From: Cordilura impudica
Taxonomy: Eukaryota > Arthropoda > Insecta > Diptera > Scathophagidae
Assembly (NCBI GenBank): GCA_963682025.1
Contig: OY821518.1
Location: 10,907,090-10,971,089, forward strand
Direction of reading: 5' to 3'
Length of the DNA stretch: 64,000 nt
The notes beneath the pieces were generated by a model. The model ran no database searches, was not told the DNA's origin, and saw only the letters and a program-made list of their open reading frames with translations. The translations under genes and the position numbers were made by a program. Positions 11,478 to 21,699 of this stretch are shown here, piece after piece (the stretch's first letter is position 1; each line of letters starts with the position of its first letter).

Positions 11478-12255
11478 TAAAATACATGACAAAATGAAAT
11501 GAATTACTGTTGTGATTTTGCTGATTTTCCAGTTCGAGTGTGCAGGTATTGCAATGATGCAGCAATGTAGAACGGTCAGCACAAACTGCTTTGTTGCAAG
11601 CAATACGCTTTGGTTTTACGCTGGCGTCCGAACTCCACATGACATAACTGGCATGACGGCCGATTTGATCGAGGCGCAAAAGAAGGTGAAGCTCCTGCTG
11701 TCGGTCTTGCTTCTACCTGCAAGGACAAAAAATATTTAGTTTTTCCGCTTTTGTGTGTTTCAAAATTATTTTATTTTACCTTTACATTGAATGCTTCCAT
11801 AAACTGCTTCGAATCCTGGGATATCTTGTTATACGTCCATTGGTGGCTCGTTCTTAAACATTAGGTATTGATAATTGTGACTGGCTTAAATTCATTGTGG
11901 AACATTGCAAGTGGCCAGCGATTTGTTGATCGTTTGCAAGAATATGTGCCAAGCATGTGATTCCTTTAATGTACGCTGGATTTATTAACATTGTAATTCA
12001 GAATAATCATGGGTTTCCTTTTCGCAATTGTGTCTACATCACAAGTATAGTGCATTGTAGACAGTAAAATTACCGCTTTAATGTTCATCGGAATCGGAAC
12101 ATATGATCACAGTGATACAACACCTTCATAGAAGCCAAAGAATGAGCTACAAACGAACGTGCAAGACTTTTCAGGAACTCACGTGGTACAAATGATATAT
12201 TTGAGCGTACTTTTTCTACAAATGCAGTTTTCTGCCGTCAGCAGTGCAGCCAGTG
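11464..12255 (-). pseudogene. piggyBac transposase, C-terminal half, copy B (decayed)
   Basis: Reading on the minus strand from about 12255: KTAFVEKVRSNISFVPREFL, then (frameshift) SFFGFYEGVVSL-stop-SYVPIP, NIKAVILLSTMHYTCDVD, KRKPMIILNYNVNKSSV, and MLGTYSCKRSTNRWPLAMF, then WTYNKISQDSKQFMEAFNV. These follow the conserved order of piggyBac (transposase IS4-like, DDE_Tnp_1_7) proteins: VR.N....P.EFL, FGF......SYVP, AVILLSTMH, KP.IILDYN..K..VD, and TYS.KR.T.RWPL. A candidate 63-bp intron (11717-11779; donor GTAAAA, acceptor TTGCAG) separates this from a C-terminal zinc-binding domain (CQLC...RKTKAYC, ACNKAVC, HHCNTC). At least three stops or frameshifts make it inactive. The aspartate expected after NKSSV is replaced. 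The catalytic N-terminal part is absent here but a related fragment lies at 16380-16800. Confidence 0.85.
11717..11779 (-). other. Candidate intron in the piggyBac relic
   Basis: On the minus strand, ...AATGTAAAG|GTAAAATAAA opens and TTTTTTGTCCTTGCAG|GTAGAAGC closes a 63-bp AT-rich stretch. It joins the frame ending EAFNV with the frame carrying the cysteine-rich domain. The length is typical of fly introns. The same intron is present in copy A. Confidence 0.5.
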
Positions 12256-12259
12256 AAAA

Positions 12260-13190
12260 TTTTAGAAATTACATATTTTTTTCCCTAAGGATTCCCTTTA
12301 TAATATAGGTAACAAGATCAGTGAAAATAACATAAATTGACCCTATTTCCTATAGTGATGCGAAATAAAGTCAATTGACATAATTGTCTTTTTCAAAAGA
12401 GGAATAAAGCCAACAAAATTTTTTAAATCAAGTAAGTGATGTTATTACCTAACTGAAATGTAAATAGCGTCAACAATGCTTAAAGTATCTCGATTCAAAG
12501 AAATATTTGTTGATTTGGTTTGTAACCATTTGTAAATGAGTATTGAAATTCAACGGATTTTATTGCACTCTGCAAAAAGGGAATAACATCAATTGCCTTT
12601 ATTTCGCATCAATGTGGGAAATAGTGTCAATTGATGTCATTTCCACTTATCTTGTTACCTGTCACCCATACATGGGATTTGGAGTTGTCTTTTTTATAAG
12701 ATTTTGCCAAAAAATTTACCATTAACCACGAGCACTAAATATAAATATTTTATTGTGAGAATCACAGTAACTTAAATACGTATTTCCCCTTTTATGAATT
12801 TTAAATTATTACTCGCTACATTGACACCAGGAATACACACATTATATTCTTAATGGGATTACAGGACCATAAATAATAATACACAGATAAGACATAAGAT
12901 AGTGGCAATATAATTTGGTCATAACAAAGACATTCTGATGTGAGAATTGAATTTGGGAAGCTATAATTTAAAATCTTAAAAATAAAAACTTGAAATGGAG
13001 ATTATTCAAAATAATATTGGGAGTTAAAAAATTAATTGAAATAAAAAATTTACGTAAGAAATAAAAAACTTGATGACTAAATAAAAAGCTTAAGTCAGTG
13101 AAAAAATTAATTTGAAAATTGTTTTAAAAATATCAATCCAAGCAATCATGACATTCTAAGCATTCTACTTCCATGATATGACAAGTCCAT
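12260..13190 (+). repeat. Dispersed repeat R2, copy 1 (carries the MITE)
   Basis: Outside the MITE this stretch matches 17085-17760: CTAAGGATTCCC, CAGTAACTTAAATACG, TATGAATTTTAAATTATTAC, AATGGGATNACAGGACC, ATTCTGATGTGAGAA and ATCATGACATTCTAAGCA occur in the same order, ending near GATATGRCAAGTCCAT. It has no coding content. Both copies lie just upstream (on the minus strand) of piggyBac pieces, so R2 may be the 5' non-coding part of that piggyBac element. Confidence 0.7.
12307..12660. mobile_element. Inverted-repeat MITE, 354 bp
   Basis: The ends AGGTAACAAGAT (12307-12318) and ATCTTGTTACCT (12649-12660) are exact inverses. Homology continues inward for roughly 75 bp with mismatches (ACATMAATTGACNCTATTTCC, GATGCGAAATAAAG, CAATTGA). 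It sits within a dispersed repeat whose other copy (17085-17760) lacks it, supporting insertion. I could not find a clean target duplication. It encodes no protein. Confidence 0.8.
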
Positions 13191-13258
13191 TTTTTTTTTT
13201 TGTACAAACTTTTATTTATTAATTGGATCTTTCCCTATTCAGAAAATTACAATAAGTA

Positions 13259-13917
13259 TTAAAATCTTAAGTTAACTAAAACTTTCTGCGAAACAAAATC
13301 GCCTAAGTCATTATTTATCAATGTTTCTGGGTGAATGAATTTTCTATTTTCGGTAAGTTTTACAACTGGTTCTACTGCACCTAGACGAGCAACCGTTTTT
13401 TCTTTCAATTCTAGTGGAACTTTTGAGACAAAAAATGCTAATGCCACAATTTCTTCGTCCAAATACCACAAGTGCTGTTGCATTTTTTTTTATCAACTCT
13501 TGAGAAACTGATGAATCTATTTCGGCATATGCATGAGCTGCTTTTGTAAAATTTAAATCATTTAACGGAGCTCTTATTGCATTTTCGCATTCAAATCAAG
13601 CCTTTATATAAAGGCGAATGATAAAAATACAAACATTTCATATGCCTCTCAACTCTGAATTTGTAAGATTAAACTGTTGACGGGATACATAAATTTTTAA
13701 CAAGTAAATCGCTTTAGGCAACCATCTGGCATGGCTGGTTCGGCCAGGTGCTCGAATTTGTTCTCCTTCGCCACCAAGAAAATGTAATACGAGTTTTAAA
13801 AACTCTTTATAGTCCTCACGACTATGATTGTAGTTTAATTGGTAACGGCAAAGTTGTATTACCTCAACACATTCTTGGTCGCTGATTTTTGAACGAATGA
13901 TCTCATCATCGAAAGAG
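13259..13917 (-). pseudogene. Transposon-type protein of unrecognised family, decayed
   Basis: On the minus strand a protein can be followed from about 13917: FDDEIIRSKISDQECVEVI, NYNHSREDYKEFLKLVLHF, LGGEGEQIRAPGRTSHARWL, PKAIYLLKIYVSRQQFNL, stop, VCIFIIRLYIKA, stop, RAPLNDLNFTKAAHAYAEID, a frameshift near 13487, then QHLWYLDEEIVALAFFVSKV and ELKEKTVARL, ending LGDFVSQKVLVNLRF at 13259. The segments 'GAPG..HHARWM.KAIY.LKI', 'PLNDL.F' and 'HLWYL.EE.VALAFF' recall a protein family repeated in insect and cnidarian genomes that I cannot name. Two in-frame stops and a frameshift mark it as dead. A poly-T run lies just beyond its 3' end. Its expected C-terminal piece appears on the other strand at 14072-14212. 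Confidence 0.6.
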
Positions 13918-14071
13918 TCTGTTCGAGATTATTCCAAGATTTTGCAATTTTGATTTTTTGCATTTTGTGTCCCAGAAAACTAAACATTTTTTCAGCTGTT
14001 TTAGTATTTCTGCAGAATTTTCATTATATCCACCATCGACATAGGAATCTAACGAAGATTTTTAAAAGAGT

Positions 14072-14212
14072 TACAATTTCTGCAAGGACTTATTTGTAGT
14101 AAACGATACTGCCGAAAGAGGCGTTAAATTCATAAAAGATTTTAATAACGTGTTGACAAATAATGAAGAAGAAAAGCAGCATCGTTCGTGTACAAAGTCA
14201 AGTTTAATTTAA
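14072..14212 (+). pseudogene. Inverted C-terminal piece of the same unrecognised protein
   Basis: The plus strand reads YNFCKDLFVVNDTAERGVKF, then IKDFNNVLTNNEEEKQHRS and stops at 14210-14212. The signature VVND.AERGV..I..FN..LT..EE..Q is, from memory, the C-terminus of the family seen at 13259-13917. It lies on the opposite strand and about 150 bp upstream of it, so the locus looks rearranged by inversion. The link is an inference. Confidence 0.45.
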
Positions 14213-14299
14213 AAATGTTGAGTTATAGCTCAAAAATATTCATATTTTATTTGGAAAGATATATATGGTTTTTAAAAATAATATACTTTTATAATAAAA

Positions 14300-15560
14300 T
14301 TGGTTAAAAGTTGTTTGAATTTATATTCGCGAGCAATAAGCAGACTAATGCACCAGAGATATATCACAATGGATTATTTTGATCCCAGGAGCACTGAGGG
14401 GTTAAATAAATAAAAATTAACCGAATTATGTTTCTTAAATTCGAAATAGTGGTTTCATCGTGTTTAATAAAAAAACTCGTTTTCGGTAATTTTTATTTAA
14501 AAATATCTGAAAATCCAAAGCTGGCCTTGGCAAATAATGGGTTAACGTTCTTGGATTTATCCCAAATTTTAGGAACGGAAATTCCACACATTTGGTTACT
14601 ATATTTTAAGCATTGCATCTAAAAATTCAACAGCATTTACAAAATGTTTGAATTTGTTGAATAAAATGTCTTTTATTAGCTTGGGGTCATATGTGACCCC
14701 AATTCCAAAAGGGCTAATGCGGTCATATTATTTTTTTCCGAAACATTAGGCTATTAAGATAAAATATAACATTTAAAAGTAGAAAACCGATTAATTTTTG
14801 ATACAAAGTATTTAGAAAGAGTACATTTCCAGAATATTTAAAAAAAATCCCATTTTTCTCGAAATCCGCAAAAATAAAATGCTTGTCACAAAAAATCTTG
14901 CACAGGGATTTACTTAAAAAATCACACAGTTAATCTGTGACATGTATTTAGCAAAAGCATAAAGTTTTAGATCCAGTTTTTTAAATTTTGTTTAAGAAAA
15001 TTTTTTAAAACTTGAAAAAGGAGTTTTCAAAATTTTATCAAAAAAATTTCCCATTTTCGGTCTCAATGCGCAATAGGTTAACAACGTGTAAATAAAACAA
15101 TACTTCATATCAGAGTAATTATAAGTATAGAAACCAAAAATAAATTAAGGCTTTATTCAATTTCTCAAAGTTGAAAAAATGCAATCAAATTTCATGAGCT
15201 AGTTTTTTTTAGCACAAAAGTAGTCTGGGGCATTTGCTATTTCTTGGCGAGATTTTATTCGATTTTGAAGCTTTATTGCTTTTTGAAAGTATAATTTAAT
15301 ACTGATCCCGAATTATATAACAAATTGTCGGAAAAATTTATCTTTTAACGAACTTTTCGTAAAATCTAAAAAAAAGTCATATTTTCCCTATATAAACACA
15401 CTTGAAATTTTCAACCGCGTTGAGCCACCTCTAAATGTTTTTTGATTGACCCAAAACTTTGTATATCTCAGTTTTTTTTTGCTATTCGCTTATTTCTAGG
15501 GGTGCGACCGAGAGTTTGAACACTTTTTTCCCCCTCCTTATAATGAAGGGCCACCCTAGT
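14300..15560 (+). repeat. Dispersed repeat R1, direct copy
   Basis: This non-coding repeat is present inverted at 19985-21285 and as partial direct copies at 21700-22190 and 24066-24300. Landmarks in order: GCTTATTGCTCGCGA (inverse), AAGCTGGCCTTGGCAAATAATG, GGGGTCATATGTGACCCC, AAGTAGAAAACCGATTAATT, CAATACTTCATATC, GGCATTTGCTATTTCTTGGC, GTTGAGCCACCTCTAAATG and GTGCGACCGAGAGTTTGAAC. The frames in it are short and not conserved between copies. It could be the body of a non-autonomous DNA transposon; TTAA plus CCC motifs occur inside the inverted copy but no paired ends were established. Confidence 0.7.
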
Positions 15561-15742
15561 GGCCATCAGTTATTCGTTTCCAGTTAGGTTTGAAATTAAA
15601 AAAAGATTTTTGGAAAAATCGTGATTTAAATTGATCGTCATATTTTTCGATTAAAAAAATTGTTTCAAATGGCAACAAAATTTTATTCTTTAATTTAAAT
15701 TAAAAATATTTTTTCAAGTGAAAATGGGTTTTTAAAGTTCAT

Positions 15743-16101
15743 CTATAATATTAGTATTCTAGGCGATTTCTTGTGACCGATATTTTGTTCTACCGTTTTA
15801 TCCCGATTTTGACCAAACGTATATTATTTGAAAGGTATTTCTTTTTTGCCGTTTTGTAGATTTACAGATTTTAAAATTTTTTCTTTATTTTGAGCAAATT
15901 GCATTTAAAGTTGCTACTAGCACATACGCAAAATTATACATATGCTATGTGTGTTTAAATAAATTTGCTTATGTGTTTGTTATCTTCATTCACAATAATA
16001 ATAATTCATAAAAGTGTTGGTTTGTGAATTGGCTAAGTTGGAAAATAAAGCTGCCTAGAAATTGCACTCGAATTTCGTGTGCTGGAATCTGCTAGTAAAT
16101 A
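15743..16101 (-). mobile_element. Family-H element, full-length single-unit copy
   Basis: On the plus strand it begins TCTATAATATTAGTATTCTAGGCGATTTC, continues through TTGTGACCGATATTTTGTTC and ACCAAACGTATATTATTTG, and ends at CTGGAATCTGCTAG, the reverse complement of the 5' end seen at 8484 and 35276. It is about 360 bp, non-coding, and has no obvious target duplication. Confidence 0.75.
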
Positions 16102-16395
16102 TTAACGTATTTTTTTTTATAGCAAAAGTAAATTTGAATTTTTTTAGAGAAATATTAAACAAATGTGGAATGCAAAAAAATTTATGCGGTCAATGTGCGG
16201 AGTGCCTTTGACCAGGCATCTTTCCTGAGTAGATCATTCTTCGAATTTCGTGTGCTGCAATCTGCTAGTAAATATTAATATTTTTTTGTAGAAAAAGTAA
16301 ATTTGAATTTTTTGAGAGAAATATTAAACAATTGTGGAATGCAAAAAAAGTGTATGCGGTTAATGTGCGGACTGGCCTTGACCAGGCATCTTTCC
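16069..16395. repeat. 173-bp tandem duplication including an element end
   Basis: CGAATTTCGTGTGCTG followed by AATCTGCTAGTAAATATTAA occurs at 16069 and 16242. Each is followed by AAAGTAAATTTGAATTTTTT, GAGAAATATTAAACAA, TGTGGAATGCAAAAAA and GACCAGGCATCTTTCCT. The duplication therefore spans the boundary between the H element and the adjacent piggyBac relic, so it arose after they came together. Confidence 0.75.
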
Positions 16396-16800
16396 TTTAT
16401 CATTCCTTTGAGGGGATAAAATGATTTCAAATCGCACAGCCACTGTACCTTTATTCCGCACTTGACTGGCTTGACGGAATGTATGGTGTAAACCGTGTTC
16501 TGCCTTTCTATGGGAATAACTGGTCATACACGGTCAGCAAATTGGGATGTAAGCTGACTCCAAATTGGCATACAATATTTGCCAAACATCGTCAATAGCA
16601 GCAGTTTTACTGTTTATAATTTGCTGCCTTCGCGAATTTGCGTTATCAAAGCGAATGAATTTTTTGATGAGCATAAATCGGTCGTATGATAATGCGGATT
16701 CGTATATTGGAGTATGGGTTGGACCTCACACAATTCAACAAAACACATAAGCGCCTTCTTTTAATAATAGTACAAGGTCCGTAAGGAACTTTTCACTAAT
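16380..16800 (-). pseudogene. piggyBac transposase catalytic-region fragment (decayed)
   Basis: On the minus strand from about 16740: PIYESALSYDRFMLIKKFIR, FDNANSRRQQIINSKTAAID, DVWQILYANLESAYIPI, then (frameshift) LTVYDQLFP-stop-KGRTRFTPYIPSS, (frameshift) PVKCGIKVQWLCDLKSFYPL. This reproduces the piggyBac order '..MS.DRF..I...LRFD', 'I.DVW..F..N....Y.P', 'LTVDEQL.PFRGR..F..YIPSKP.K.GIK...LCD'. The position of the first catalytic aspartate in TVDEQ reads TVYDQ here. Stops and frameshifts make it inactive. The plus-strand frame 16565-16750 is its antisense shadow. It may be the missing 5' half of the relic at 11464-12255, now 4 kb away. Confidence 0.8.
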
Positions 16801-17084
16801 CCACATACTTAACGTTATTAAACCTAAAAAGAAACTAAAATATAAACTGTTACTCGCATCGCTTCAAAACCAACTTTAATCGATCCAGCACTCCTTTTTC
16901 TTGAATATGTGTTCGGTTCGGGTATTCAACCCATACAATATTAAGGAGTTGTGAGAGTTTGAAAATAAAAAAAGGTCCCCACGTTACTTCTCACAAACAT
17001 AAGAGTTAAGTGAGTGACAACAAAAAACTTCTCAAGGGTGACAGGGGTATCCGGGTACCCACATACAAATTGTGTGAAAATTTA

Positions 17085-17760
17085 AAATTTTTCCCATCGT
17101 ATTGCACGTAAAATTACATAAAATATTTTTTTTCTAAGGATTCCCCTTATATTAAAATATCCGTTTGGAATCTTTTTGAAAAAAAAAAAAATTTACCCTG
17201 TAACTTAAATACGAATTTGGGTATTTCCCCTTTATGAATTTTAAATTATTACGACATCAAGAATACACACATACATGTTCCTAATGGGATCACAGGACCG
17301 TAAACTATAATGCAAAAATAAGACATAAGACAGTGACAACATAATTTAGTTACATCAAATTCATTCTGATGTGAGAACTGAATTTGGAAAACTATAACTT
17401 AAAATCTCAAAAATATAAACTAGAAATAGAGATTATTCAAAATAATATTAGGAGCTAGAAACTGATTTCGGAAAACCAAAAAAAAAAAAAAAGAAAAAAT
17501 TTAATTTAAATAAAAAAATTATGTAACAAATAAAAAAAAAAATTTATGTCTAAATGATAAGTGCTTATAAAATTTTATACTTTGGCAAAAGAAAATTTAA
17601 ATTTATAATGAGAATGAAGGATTAAAATTAATAAAAAGTTAATTAAAAAATGATAATAAAAATTTGAATGCAGATAATCATGACATTCTAAGCACTTGTT
17701 AAAATATACTTTACAAGATCCATAAAAGACTACTTCCGTGATATGGCAAGTCCATGTTAA
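17085..17760 (+). repeat. Dispersed repeat R2, copy 2 (without the MITE)
   Basis: It matches 12260-13190 in order but lacks the 354-bp MITE, so it serves as the near-empty site. It ends at CTTCCGTGATATGGCAAGTCCATG. It lies about 290 bp beyond the 5' end of the piggyBac fragment. Confidence 0.7.
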
Positions 17761-18960
17761 ATTTAATTACACAACATCCAGATGCCAAAAGTGGTATCTA
17801 TTTGACTTTTTTCAGTACTCTTTTTTCAAGGTAATGAAGACCACTTTTAAGAATTATGCTTTATTATAATTTTTTTTTTTAATTTACCAACAATTTCTAT
17901 AAAATCCACAAACACTTGGCCTGTTTGTCCTCAACCGATATCAATTAAAAAAAATCACTTATTTATAGTTCTCATGTTATTATTAGATGGAGAGAACTAA
18001 CTTAGAATGTTGCTCATCAAAAATGTTGCAGCAACTTTACGATATAACTTTGTTTCAAATAACAAATTTCAAACAAAATGCCATATTAACAGACAAGTAA
18101 AAAATGTTTTGAAAAAAAAATAAAATTAAAAATTAATGTAAAATAATATTGAAAATCTTTTAAAATGAACCTAATCATTTTAAAAACTTCTACCTAAACC
18201 AACGCATTAATCTCTCAATCTCTCCCTCTCTCTCTCTTTCGCTGAATCTTCGCCTGCACCCACACCATTACCAAAAAACTTATTTATACAACTGTTGCTT
18301 TCCTTTATTCTTATCGTAATCATTGCAAACATCAAAACACAGAATATAAAATATATAAACTCCTTCTTTGAGATTTCAAACAAATCATTTTCATAAACTT
18401 TCACATGTGAATTATGTTCGAGTTAAATAAAATTGTACAAATGTGTGTACAAGGAAGCTTACATCATTTCATGGCATGGCCTCATAAAGTTCAACAAATA
18501 CTAACTTCTATTATGTTTATATGCAAAACTTTATAACTCTTCATATTTTTGGGTTTTTATGGCTGAAACATGAGGAGGGGATAACGAAAAGAAAGGATTT
18601 ATGAATTGGAAAATAAAGCCTAACAATGTTAAATATTGGCCTAAATAGGAAACATACACACAAAGTTCTTAGTACACACAGGATTCGTGTTTATGTTTGC
18701 ATTCAACAAACAACAAAGACTAAGAAAAGTTTCTAAGCACATTTTTATAATACTCAGTTGTACGTACGCCCATCATTTCCTATTTGTGCGCTAACCCTCT
18801 TATGCCAAGAAATTATATCATTTGAAAAAGAAAAATGATAGTTCATATGATTATTATTATATTAGTTTTTTTTTAATAATCATTTAAAAAAAAAATACAT
18901 TTGGGTAGTTCAGAACTTTTTCAACTTAATGAAAAACCTTTTTAACTCAAAATTTTTTTA
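17761..18960. other. Gene-free stretch with a short pyrimidine tract
   Basis: No coding signature. A CTCTCTC-rich tract lies at about 18211-18242. The minus-strand frame at 18207-18404 consists partly of this microsatellite (RERERE) and is rejected. Confidence 0.5.
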
Positions 18961-18974
18961 ACAAAAAAAAAAAG

Positions 18975-19830
18975 AAGAAAAATAATGAAATAAAATGAAA
19001 AAATTTATGGTGAACTTTTTCCAACCCAAAAAATTTATTTTTCCGGTTTTGTTTTTAAATTATATACAAAAAAAGAAAGGAGTTTAAAAAATTTTTATGT
19101 AAAAAAAATTGTTTTTAATAATTTTTAAAATTTTTTTTTATAAAAAAAAATTTTTTTTTTGTAAAAATTTTTATGTAAAACAATTTTTTTAATGTTTTTT
19201 TTTTTTTATTTAAAAAATAAAATAAAAAAAAATAAATTTTTTTAATAAAAATAAAAAATTGAAAAAAAATTTTTTTGTAATAAAATTTTTTTTTTCTGTA
19301 GAATAATTTTAAAAATTTTACTTCGTTTTTTAATAACAAAAAAATTTTTTTTAAAATAAAGTGAAAAAAGTTATGGTGAATTTTTTTCCAACCCCAAAAA
19401 TTTTTTTTTCCGGTTTTGTTTTTAAATTATATACAAAAAAAAAAATATTGAGTTTAAAAAATTTTTATGTAAAAATATGTTTTTAATAATTTTTAAAATT
19501 TTTTTTTATAAAAAAAAATTTTTTTTTGTAAAAATTTTTATGTAAAACAATTTTTTTAATATTTTTTTTTATTTAAAAAATATAATAAAAAAAAATTTTT
19601 TTTAATAAAAATAAAAAATTTAAAAAAAATTTTTTTGTAATAAAATTTTTTTTTTCTGTAGAATAATTTTAAAAATTTTACTTCGTTTTTTAATAAAAAA
19701 AATTTTTTTTAAATAAAGTGAAAAAAATTATGGTGAATTTTTTGCCAACCCAAAAAATTTATTTTTTCCGGTTTTGTTTTTAAATTATATACAAAAAAAA
19801 AAATAATGAATTTAAAAAATTTTTATTGCA
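18975..19830. repeat. AT tandem repeat with a 356-370 bp period, about 2.3 units
   Basis: The marker TTTCCGGTTTTGTTTTTAAA with TTATATACAAAAAAA follows CCAACCCAAAAAATT near 19021, 19391 and 19747. Between the markers lie almost pure A/T runs. It is a tandem duplication of low-complexity DNA, non-coding. Confidence 0.75.
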
Positions 19831-19984
19831 ATAACTGACGATGGTGGAGACACAATAGTTTTAAGAATTTTGTTAGAATATTTAATATAAATCCCTGAGG
19901 ATGCTATTCGACGAATAGCGAAATATTGGAATACAAATAAAGAAATAATTTTTGAAAATACGAGCTCGATTAAATAATTTTTTA

Positions 19985-21285
19985 ATTAACAAACTACAGG
20001 TTAAATAAAATATAACATCTTTTAAATAAATAAAACATTTAAAAGTAGAAAACTGATTAATTTTTGATACAAAGTATTTAGAAAGAGTACATTTAGTGAA
20101 TATTTCACAAAAATCTAATTTTTCTCGAAATCTGCAAAAAAAGCCTTGCAAAAAAAAAAAAATCTTACACAGGGGATTACTTAAAAATTCACACGGTTAA
20201 TCTCTAACATGTATTTATCAAAAGCTTAAAGTGCCAGATCATTTTTTTAAAATTTTGTTTAAGAAAATTTTTTAAAACTTGAAATTTTAAATTCAAAAAT
20301 TCATTCGAAAAAGCGACAAACCTTCAAAATCGAATAAAACTCGCCAAGAATTAGAAAATGCCCCAGACCACTTTTGTGCCAAAAAAAAACTAGGTCATGA
20401 ATGAATTGCAATTCATTTCTGATTTGATAAATATGAATTACAAGTTTTTTTTTGTAATTCATTTGAATTAATTTAAAATCAATTCAATTCAATTTAAAAT
20501 CAATTCAATTCAAATGAATTGGAAATGAATTGCAATTCGTTTTTCTAACTCATTTGAATTAATTCAAAGTCAATTCAATTCAAATGAATTGGACAAAATT
20601 CAAATGAATTTGGCTAAATGAATTGCAATTCATTTTTGCAAATTCAAATGAATTGATTCAAATTACCTTCAATTCTTCTTTTTTTTTTGAAAAGAATTAA
20701 TTCAAAATTTAGCTAATTCATTTACAACTCTGCTAAATACTTTGCATCAAAAATTCATCACTTTTCTACTTTCGGTTTCGGAAAAAAATATCCCGACCCC
20801 ATTAACCCTTTTGGAATCGGGGTCACATATGACCCCAAACTAATAAAAAAAAATTATTCAAAAAATTCATATATTTTGTAATTGTTATTGAATTTTTAGA
20901 TGCGACGCTTAAAATATAATATCTAAATGTGTAGAACTTCCGTTCCTAATATTTGAGATAAATCCCAGAACGTCAACCCATTATTTGCCAAGGCCAGCTT
21001 TGGATTTTAAGATATTTTTAAATAAAAATGACTGAAAACGAGTTTTTCTGTTAAACTCCATGAAACCACTATTTAAAATTTAAGAAAAATAATTCGGTTA
21101 ATTTTTATTTATTTAACCCTGGGATCAAAATAATCCTGTGTTATATATCTTTAATGCAATGATCTGCTTATTGCTCGCGAATATAAATTAAAACAACTTT
21201 TAACCAATTTTGTTATAATATTATTTTATGTATAAAAACTATCTATATTTTTCCAAATAAAATAAGAAGGCTCACAAATGACCCA
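19985..21285 (-). repeat. Dispersed repeat R1, inverted copy
   Basis: It contains the reverse-complement landmarks of 14300-15560, including AAGTAGAAAACTGATTAATT, the inverse of GGCATTTGCTATTTCTTGGC and GGGGTCACATATGACCCC, and, in the other half, TTATTTGCCAAGGCCAGCTTTGG. A GAATT-rich array (20396-20735) has replaced or been inserted in the middle. With the direct copy it forms an inverted pair about 4.4 kb apart. Confidence 0.7.
20396..20735. repeat. GAATT-rich imperfect palindromic array
   Basis: Repeated AATTCAAATGAATT, AATGAATTGCAATTCATTT and ATCAATTCAATTCAA motifs fill about 340 bp. Most units are self-complementary, so long hairpins are possible. Boundaries coincide with a break in repeat R1. 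Confidence 0.75.
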
Positions 21286-21322
21286 AAGCTAATAAAAGAC
21301 AATCTATTAAAAAGAATATGAA

Positions 21323-21545
21323 ATCTATAATATTAATAGGCTAGGCGATTTCTTGTGACCGATGTTTTGTTCTACCGTTTTATCCCGATTTTAAACAAAC
21401 TTATATTATTGGAATGGAATTTCTTTTTTCTGTTGTTTTGTGAATTCGCTATAATTGATTAGCACACTTTTAGGGTCTTTATTTAATGAAAAAATAAAAT
21501 TTCCTAGAATTTGCTCTCGAATTTCAAGGGCTGGAATCTGCTAGT
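21323..21545 (-). mobile_element. Family-H element, internally deleted copy
   Basis: The plus strand starts CTATAATATTAATAGGCTAGGCGATTTC and ends GGGCTGGAATCTGCTAG like other minus-oriented H copies. About 150 bp of the middle is missing: TTTCTTTTTTCTGTTGTTTTG passes directly to TGAATTCGCTATAATTGATTAG. The length is about 223 bp. Confidence 0.7.
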
Positions 21546-21699
21546 ATAAAATTAATATAATAACATAAAATCAAGGAAAAGCAAAACTTATTGCAAGTTG
21601 TAAGTGATTACAACTGAATCGCACACTAAATCATCCTTAAATGCACCAAAATAAATAGAATTAATTTTATATTTCATATTATTTTGAAGTTCTATTCTT

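Noticed and set aside
9962..11739. Two identical 75-codon plus-strand frames beginning MILLIFQFECAG
   Set aside because: They are antisense to the piggyBac cysteine-rich domain, which explains their conservation.
16565..16750. 61-codon plus-strand frame
   Set aside because: Antisense shadow of the piggyBac catalytic fragment.
17030..17065. GGGGTATCCGGGTACCC as a piggyBac terminal repeat
   Set aside because: It is close to the piggyBac fragment's 5' side but no TTAA target or matching opposite end was found.
20806..21125. TTAACCC motifs as ends of a piggyBac MITE within R1
   Set aside because: Both motifs point the same way instead of facing each other, and no GGGTTAA partner was found.
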